Positions 5,282-6,965 of a stretch of DNA of 6,965 bases are shown one piece after another. The notes beneath the pieces are model-generated. The model made no database searches and was not told the origin of the DNA. It saw only the letters and a list, made by a program, of their open reading frames with translations. The stretch comes from an uncultured Anaerolineales bacterium. GTDB lineage: Bacteria > Chloroflexota > Anaerolineae > Anaerolineales > Villigracilaceae. A program made the translations under genes and the position numbers. How positions within the stretch are numbered: the stretch's first letter is position 1; each line of letters starts with the position of its first letter. The stretch lies in contig CALLJA010000342.1 of the NCBI GenBank assembly GCA_938008865.1, positions 1-6,965 on the forward strand, given 5' to 3'.

Positions 5282-6265
5282 ATGGACCTCATTCAAGGCG
5301 GCATCGATTGGATCGTTCTCATTCAAGGCCTGGGCGCCTGGCTCGAAGTGCCGATGAAATTTTTCAGTTTCCTCGGTTCCGAGGAATTTTTTCTGCTCGT
5401 CCTGCCCGCGCTATACTGGAGCGTCAATAGCGACTTGGGCCTGCGCGTGGGCCTGGTCCTGCTCACCAGCACCAGCCTGAACCACGTCCTCAAAGTAGCC
5501 CTGGGTGGCCCGCGCCCGTATTGGGTCAGCGAGCGCGTCCTGCCATTTGCGGCTGAAACCTCCTTCGGCGTGCCCTCCGGCCATTCGCAGATCTCGGCGG
5601 GCGTGTGGGGCATCGCCGCCGCCTGGCTGCGCAAGCCATGGGCTTGGATTGCCGCCGTGCTGGTCGTCGTCCTGATCGGCTTCTCGCGCATGTACCTGGG
5701 AGTCCATTTCCCACACGATGTGTTGACCGGCTGGCTGCTGGGCGCTCTGACCCTGTGGCTCTTCCTGCTCTTCTGGGACCGCGCCGCCGACTGGCTCAAG
5801 CGTCAGCCTTTCGCCCGCCAGGTGACGCTGGCCTTCTTCATCTCCACCGCCTGGATCGCCGTCAGCGCGCTGGCGATGGCGGCCCAGGCGGGATACGTCA
5901 TCCCCGACGAGTGGATGGTCAATGCCGCCCGCGCCGGGGACGAATTGCCTGATCCCGTTTCGCTGAGCGGAGCCATCACCCCGGCCGCCACCTTCTTCGG
6001 CCTGGCCCTCGGCCTCGCGTGGATGACGCTCCAGGGCGGCTTCCAGGCGACAGGGTCCGTCACCCAGCGAGCCCTGCGTTATATCGTCGGCGTGCTTGGC
6101 GTCCTGGTCTTGTGGTTCGGGCTGGGGCAGGTCTTCCCACGCGGCGAGTTCCTGCTTTCCTATATCCTGCGTTACGCCCGCTACGTGCTGGTCGGTTTTT
6201 GGGTTTCGGGCGGTGCGCCCTGGCTTTTCCACAGAATCAATTTAATTGCAGACCCCAAGCGCTAG
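5282..6265 (+). CDS. PAP2-family membrane phosphatase with long C-terminal membrane extension
   Basis: This 327-residue polytopic membrane protein carries the complete three-part acid phosphatase motif: K71 with R78-P79 (K-x6-R-P), P98-S-G-H101 and S135-R136-x5-H142-x3-D146. H142 is the expected nucleophile and H101 the expected general acid. The family dephosphorylates lipid phosphates, including undecaprenyl pyrophosphate (BcrC/PgpB types), phosphatidic acid and phosphatidylglycerol phosphate; motifs alone do not tell which. Hydrophobic segments lie at about 36-48, 55-70, 102-117, 121-134, 147-165 and 181-202. Bacterial PAP2 proteins often stop after the third motif plus one helix (about 190-240 residues). 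Here about 125 more residues follow, with a polar loop (about 205-230) and further helices (about 231-250, 268-284 and 291-309). The gene is divergent from the transglutaminase operon, and both products act at the envelope. The stop is followed directly by the kinase promoter, with no terminator hairpin seen. Confidence 0.93.
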   Translation: MDLIQGGIDWIVLIQGLGAWLEVPMKFFSFLGSEEFFLLVLPALYWSVNSDLGLRVGLVLLTSTSLNHVLKVALGGPRPYWVSERVLPFAAETSFGVPSGHSQISAGVWGIAAAWLRKPWAWIAAVLVVVLIGFSRMYLGVHFPHDVLTGWLLGALTLWLFLLFWDRAADWLKRQPFARQVTLAFFISTAWIAVSALAMAAQAGYVIPDEWMVNAARAGDELPDPVSLSGAITPAATFFGLALGLAWMTLQGGFQATGSVTQRALRYIVGVLGVLVLWFGLGQVFPRGEFLLSYILRYARYVLVGFWVSGGAPWLFHRINLIADPKR

Positions 6266-6274
6266 GGGGGTATC

Positions 6275-6283
6275 TGTTATAAT
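6275..6283 (+). promoter_or_regulatory. Extended -10 promoter of the kinase gene
   Basis: TGTTATAAT combines a perfect TATAAT (6278-6283) with the extended -10 TG. No -35 match is present at normal spacing. Transcription would begin near 6289-6291, leaving a leader of about 31-33 bases before the ATG at 6322. It starts ten bases after the PAP2 stop, so the kinase can be transcribed alone as well as by read-through. Confidence 0.65.
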
Positions 6284-6321
6284 GCGCCATACCTAGGCAC
6301 TTTCACTGTTTCGGAACACGG

Positions 6322-6965
6322 ATGACACTCGAACGCGGAACACTCCTGCACAAACGCTATCGGATTGTTGAGATCCTCGGCCAGGGCGGCATGGGATCCG
6401 TTTATCGCGCCGTGGATGAGAACCTTGGCGTCGAAGTGGCCGTCAAGGAAAACCTGTTCACGACCGACGAATATTCGCGCCAGTTCCGCCTCGAAGCGGT
6501 CATTCTGGCCAACCTGCGCCACCCCAACTTGCCGCGCGTCTCCGACCATTTCGTGGTTGGCGAACAGGGGCAGTACCTGGTGATGGACTTCATCGAGGGC
6601 GAGGACCTGCGCCAGCGCATGGAACGCGACGGCACCATCGCCGAAGACGATGCCGTGCAGGTGGGCGCGGCCATCTGTGACGCGCTGGCCTACCTGCACA
6701 GCCGCAAGCCCTCCATCCTGCACCGCGACATCAAGCCCGGCAACGTCAAGATCACGCCCGACGGCCATATCTTCCTGGTGGATTTCGGTCTGGCCAAGGT
6801 TGTGCAGGGCGCGCAGGTCACCACCACCGGCGCGCGCGCCATGACGCCTGGCTATTCCCCGCCCGAACAATACGGCACCGCCCGCACCGACCCGCGCACC
6901 GACATCTACTCGCTGGGCGCGACCTTGTACGCCGCCCTGTGCGGGGTCATCCCCGAAGACGGCCT
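6322..6965 (+). CDS. Ser/Thr protein kinase (PknB/Hanks type), N-terminal part
   Basis: An open frame runs from ATG 6322 to the window edge, giving 214 codons; the gene continues beyond. It is a eukaryotic-like protein kinase catalytic domain that phosphorylates Ser/Thr. Visible elements: glycine-rich loop G20-Q-G-G-M-G-S-V-Y, ATP-anchoring K42 in V-A-V-K, helix-C E58, catalytic loop H134-R-D-I-K-P-G-N141 with base D136, metal-binding D154-F-G, activation loop with T167-T169, P-P-E182-Q-Y in place of A-P-E, and D194-I-Y-S-L-G. The RD-type catalytic loop suggests activation by loop phosphorylation. No residues precede the kinase fold beyond a dozen, so the N-terminus is cytosolic; any sensor or membrane segment would be C-terminal and is not seen. 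The upstream frame is closed by a TAA at 6280-6282 and has no other ATG, so the start is secure. A GGAA at 6313-6316 is the only weak Shine-Dalgarno. Confidence 0.95.
   Translation, partial: MTLERGTLLHKRYRIVEILGQGGMGSVYRAVDENLGVEVAVKENLFTTDEYSRQFRLEAVILANLRHPNLPRVSDHFVVGEQGQYLVMDFIEGEDLRQRMERDGTIAEDDAVQVGAAICDALAYLHSRKPSILHRDIKPGNVKITPDGHIFLVDFGLAKVVQGAQVTTTGARAMTPGYSPPEQYGTARTDPRTDIYSLGATLYAALCGVIPEDG

Noticed and set aside
5411..6232. 273-codon minus-strand frame opposite the PAP2 gene
   Set aside because: It is Gln/Glu/Gly/Ala-rich antisense sequence with no motif, while the plus strand carries all three PAP2 signatures and a strong Shine-Dalgarno.
6292..6297. CCTAGG palindrome in the kinase leader as an operator
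   Set aside because: It is only six bases with no flanking symmetry, too short to support a regulatory call.
6277..6870. 197-codon minus-strand frame opposite the kinase gene
   Set aside because: It is antisense to invariant kinase motifs (glycine loop, H-R-D, D-F-G) and has no features of its own.
1..6965. Defence island, toxin-antitoxin pair, insertion sequence, CRISPR array, tRNA or riboswitch
   Set aside because: No matching repeats, transposase motifs, small paired genes or structured RNA were seen. The six genes are recognisable housekeeping, signalling or envelope families.

Overview
The window looks like a GC-rich bacterial chromosome segment, most probably from Chloroflexota (class Anaerolineae or a close relative). 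That assignment is inferred from the style of the proteins: extracytoplasmic Pro/Thr 'TPTP' linkers in two of them, a LysM protein with a C-terminal membrane anchor, a long PAP2 phosphatase, and a Ser/Thr kinase of the type common in that phylum. There are no mobile elements, RNA genes or CRISPR arrays, and coding density is high.

Layout. (1) Positions 1-183, plus strand: the 3' end of a HINT-type HIT hydrolase gene. (2) Positions 234-261: a near-perfect 12-bp hairpin between the two convergent genes, an intrinsic terminator mainly serving the minus-strand operon. (3) Positions 5205 down to 264, minus strand: a compact three-gene operon. In transcription order it holds a membrane transglutaminase-like protein (TgpA/DUF3488 type), a GAF-PAS-class III adenylate cyclase 6 bp further on, and a secreted or anchored LysM protein with an SdrD-B/Cna-B-like domain 13 bp after that. 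(4) Positions 5193-5240: a short divergent control region with two overlapping promoters and a 17-bp imperfect palindrome on their shared -10 area. (5) Positions 5282-6265, plus strand: a PAP2-family membrane phosphatase with a strong Shine-Dalgarno. (6) Positions 6322 to the window end, plus strand: a Ser/Thr protein kinase cut by the edge, behind an extended -10 promoter.

How the genes may fit together (inference): the operon and the divergent PAP2 gene share an envelope theme. It comprises periplasm- or exterior-facing transglutaminase-like chemistry, a possible peptidoglycan-binding surface protein, and a lipid-phosphate phosphatase of the kind that can recycle polyprenyl carriers. A soluble cAMP-producing sensor is built into the same transcript and a Ser/Thr kinase follows. 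No clearly new system is visible. The most distinctive sequence-level observations are start codons placed exactly where leaderless transcripts would begin (the transglutaminase and LysM genes) and the shared divergent promoter/operator.
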